Part shown: piece after piece, positions 62,599 through 64,000 of the stretch | How positions within the stretch are numbered: the stretch's first letter is position 1 | How the letters are laid out: every line of letters begins with the position of its first letter | Assembly: GCA_900316855.1 (NCBI GenBank) | Contig: ONEK01000001.1 | Location: forward strand, 248,001 to 312,000 | Length of the DNA stretch: 64,000 nt | Source: an uncultured Lachnospiraceae bacterium | Lineage (GTDB): Bacteria > Bacillota > Clostridia > Lachnospirales > Lachnospiraceae | Direction of reading: 5' to 3' | Notes under the pieces: generated by a model | Databases searched by the model: none | Seen by the model: only the letters and a program-made list of their open reading frames with translations | What the model was told of the DNA's origin: nothing | Made by a program: the position numbers and the translations under genes

Positions 62599-64000
62599 AT
62601 GGCAATACACACTTTCGGGGCGATTGACGTAGGAAGCTACGAGCTGAATCTCAAGATCTTCGAAATCTCCCGGGGAAAGGGGATCCGCGAGGTTGACGAC
62701 CTGGTCCGCAGGGTTGACCTCGGGACGGATACCTACACACACGGAAAGATCTCCTCGAACCATGTCCGTGAGGTGACGCAGATCCTGCAGGAGTTTCACA
62801 GAATCATGGATACCTACCGGGTCGAGGCCTATCAGGCGTACGGAACATCCGCGATCCGCGAGATGACGAACGCGGAGATCGTCCTGTCCCAGTGGGAACA
62901 GAAGAGCGGGATTCACATTGACGTGCTGTCGAATTCGGAACAGCGTTTCCTCGATTACAAATCCGTCGCCATGCGCGGCGAGAAATTCAACAAGAGCATC
63001 CAGGATACCTGCGCCATCGTCGATATCGGCGGCAGCAGTATCCAGATTTCCCTTTTCGAGAAGGACAAGCTCGCGGCGACCCAGAACATGAAGCTGGGCG
63101 TTCTCCGGATCCGTGAGATGCTGTCCCATATTGACGTCCGCACCGGCGAGTACGAAAGACTGATCTCCGACCTTGTGAATTCCCAGATGGAGGTCTTCCG
63201 CAAGCTGTACCTGCACAATGACCGGATTCACAACATCATCATCGTGGACGATTACATCTCCGCACTCATGCAGGCGCGTCACATGGACATCATCCATCAT
63301 GCGGACTTCGACAGCTTTGCCGCGGAATCCGGCAGCGTTTCCGTGACCCAGCTCGCGCGGAAGGCGGGCATCACCGAGGACGCGGCAGGACTCCTGCATA
63401 TTTCGGCGGTCGTGATGGGCTGCATCGCGGACTCGCTGGGGGCGGAGCTCATCTACGCGCCGGGCGTCACGCTCGCGGACGGCATCGCCTACGAATATGC
63501 CGAGAAGAAGAAAATCATCCTGCCGGAGCATGATTTCGAGGAGGATATCATCGCCTGCGCCAAGAATATTTCCCGCCGCTACATGGGCTCGGAGGAGCGC
63601 TCGCGCTCCATCGAGGACATTGCGCTCAAGATCTTCGACGCGACGAAGAAGGCGCACGGCATGGGTATGCGGGAGCGGTTCCTGCTGCGCATGGCATCGA
63701 TTCTGCACGACTGCGGCAAATACATCAGCATGGTGAACCTGGCGACGTGTTCATACGACATCATCATGTCGACCGAGATCATCGGGCTCTCGCACATCGA
63801 GCGGGAAATCGTCGCGAACGTCGTGAAGTTCAACCACAGCGATTTTGTGTATTATGAGGAGCAGGAGGGGACGTCGGATCTTACCAGGGAAGCCTACCTC
63901 ACCATTGCAAGACTGACGGCCATCCTGCGGCTTTCGAATGGCATTGACCGCACGCACCAGCAGAAGTTCAGCGACCTGCATGTGAGGACGAAGGACGACA
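62599..64000 (+). CDS. Ppx/GppA family exopolyphosphatase with HD domain, cut by the right edge
   Basis: About 467 residues are visible. The N-terminal half is an ASKHA ATPase-fold Ppx/GppA domain with FGAIDVGSYELNLKIFE at the start and CAIVDIGGSSIQISLF at the second phosphate loop. The catalytic Glu lies in the TSAIREMTN region. The C-terminal part carries an HD-type segment (SILHDCGKYIS). Such proteins hydrolyse polyphosphate or the 5'-phosphate of pppGpp. In Clostridia Ppx proteins usually have about 500 residues, so only the end is missing. The ATG at 62599 follows GGGGTACATGATTT. No stop codon occurs before the window edge. Confidence 0.93.
   Translation, partial: MAIHTFGAIDVGSYELNLKIFEISRGKGIREVDDLVRRVDLGTDTYTHGKISSNHVREVTQILQEFHRIMDTYRVEAYQAYGTSAIREMTNAEIVLSQWEQKSGIHIDVLSNSEQRFLDYKSVAMRGEKFNKSIQDTCAIVDIGGSSIQISLFEKDKLAATQNMKLGVLRIREMLSHIDVRTGEYERLISDLVNSQMEVFRKLYLHNDRIHNIIIVDDYISALMQARHMDIIHHADFDSFAAESGSVSVTQLARKAGITEDAAGLLHISAVVMGCIADSLGAELIYAPGVTLADGIAYEYAEKKKIILPEHDFEEDIIACAKNISRRYMGSEERSRSIEDIALKIFDATKKAHGMGMRERFLLRMASILHDCGKYISMVNLATCSYDIIMSTEIIGLSHIEREIVANVVKFNHSDFVYYEEQEGTSDLTREAYLTIARLTAILRLSNGIDRTHQQKFSDLHVRTKDD

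Overview
This 64 kb window is chromosomal DNA from a GC-rich, low-oxygen Gram-positive bacterium. It is most likely a member of the Clostridia, family Lachnospiraceae. The evidence is DUF4364 and DUF4860 proteins, a PPi-type phosphofructokinase, a group B-like [FeFe]-hydrogenase, many lipobox lipoproteins, class B sortase and CnaB surface proteins, and sigma-A promoters with strong AGGAGG ribosome sites. I see no prophage, insertion sequence, CRISPR array or rRNA. Most genes are on the + strand.

Layout. 0-3 kb (minus strand): a pseudopilin/GspF-like operon led by a transglutaminase lipoprotein. 3-13.3 kb: sugar metabolism and housekeeping (PPi-phosphofructokinase, glycogen phosphorylase, RarA, malic enzyme, DUF4364, Rho, a CAP lipoprotein). 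13.5-21.6 kb: a surface region with a beta-helix-like lipoprotein, a regulatory intergenic region with a candidate small RNA, a ~1,425-residue CnaB adhesin and a two-TM partner. 21.7-28.3 kb: a maltodextrin locus (binding protein, two permeases, MalQ, LacI-type regulator). 28.3-32.4 kb: CBS and DJ-1 proteins, then an NMT1-type ABC importer. 32.5-42.7 kb: hydrogenase, Tig-ClpP-ClpX-EngB, a DUF308 membrane protein and ClpB. 42.8-51 kb: tRNA-Met, a pseudouridine synthase and a complete Opp peptide importer. 51-57 kb: SstT, a riboswitch-controlled OadB-OadG pair, a HAD phosphatase, a CPBP protease and a class B sortase. 57-64 kb: L31, DUF1385, PrmC-PrfA-HD-GYP, PheA and the start of a Ppx/GppA phosphatase.

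How the genes work together. The same 14-bp operator CCGGAAACGTTACC lies at the phosphofructokinase and maltodextrin promoters. This ties maltodextrin import, MalQ and glycolysis to one LacI-family repressor, probably the one encoded at 27.2 kb. Malic enzyme and the hydrogenase fit fermentative redox balance.

Most notable observations: (1) the Opp peptide-binding lipoprotein appears circularly permuted, with the normal C-terminal segment of the fold moved to just behind the lipid anchor; (2) a structured intergenic repeat occurs in four long and two partial copies, usually as the leader of the next gene; (3) the CnaB adhesin has no sortase motif but has an acidic cytoplasmic tail, while the class B sortase has Asn where the catalytic Arg is expected; (4) a yybP-ykoY-like riboswitch with a competing terminator precedes a Na+-pump beta/gamma pair; (5) two promoter-to-terminator small RNA candidates; (6) a dense cluster of TTGAC/GTCAA pentamers upstream of the adhesin. 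All names rest on reading motifs by eye; no database search was run.
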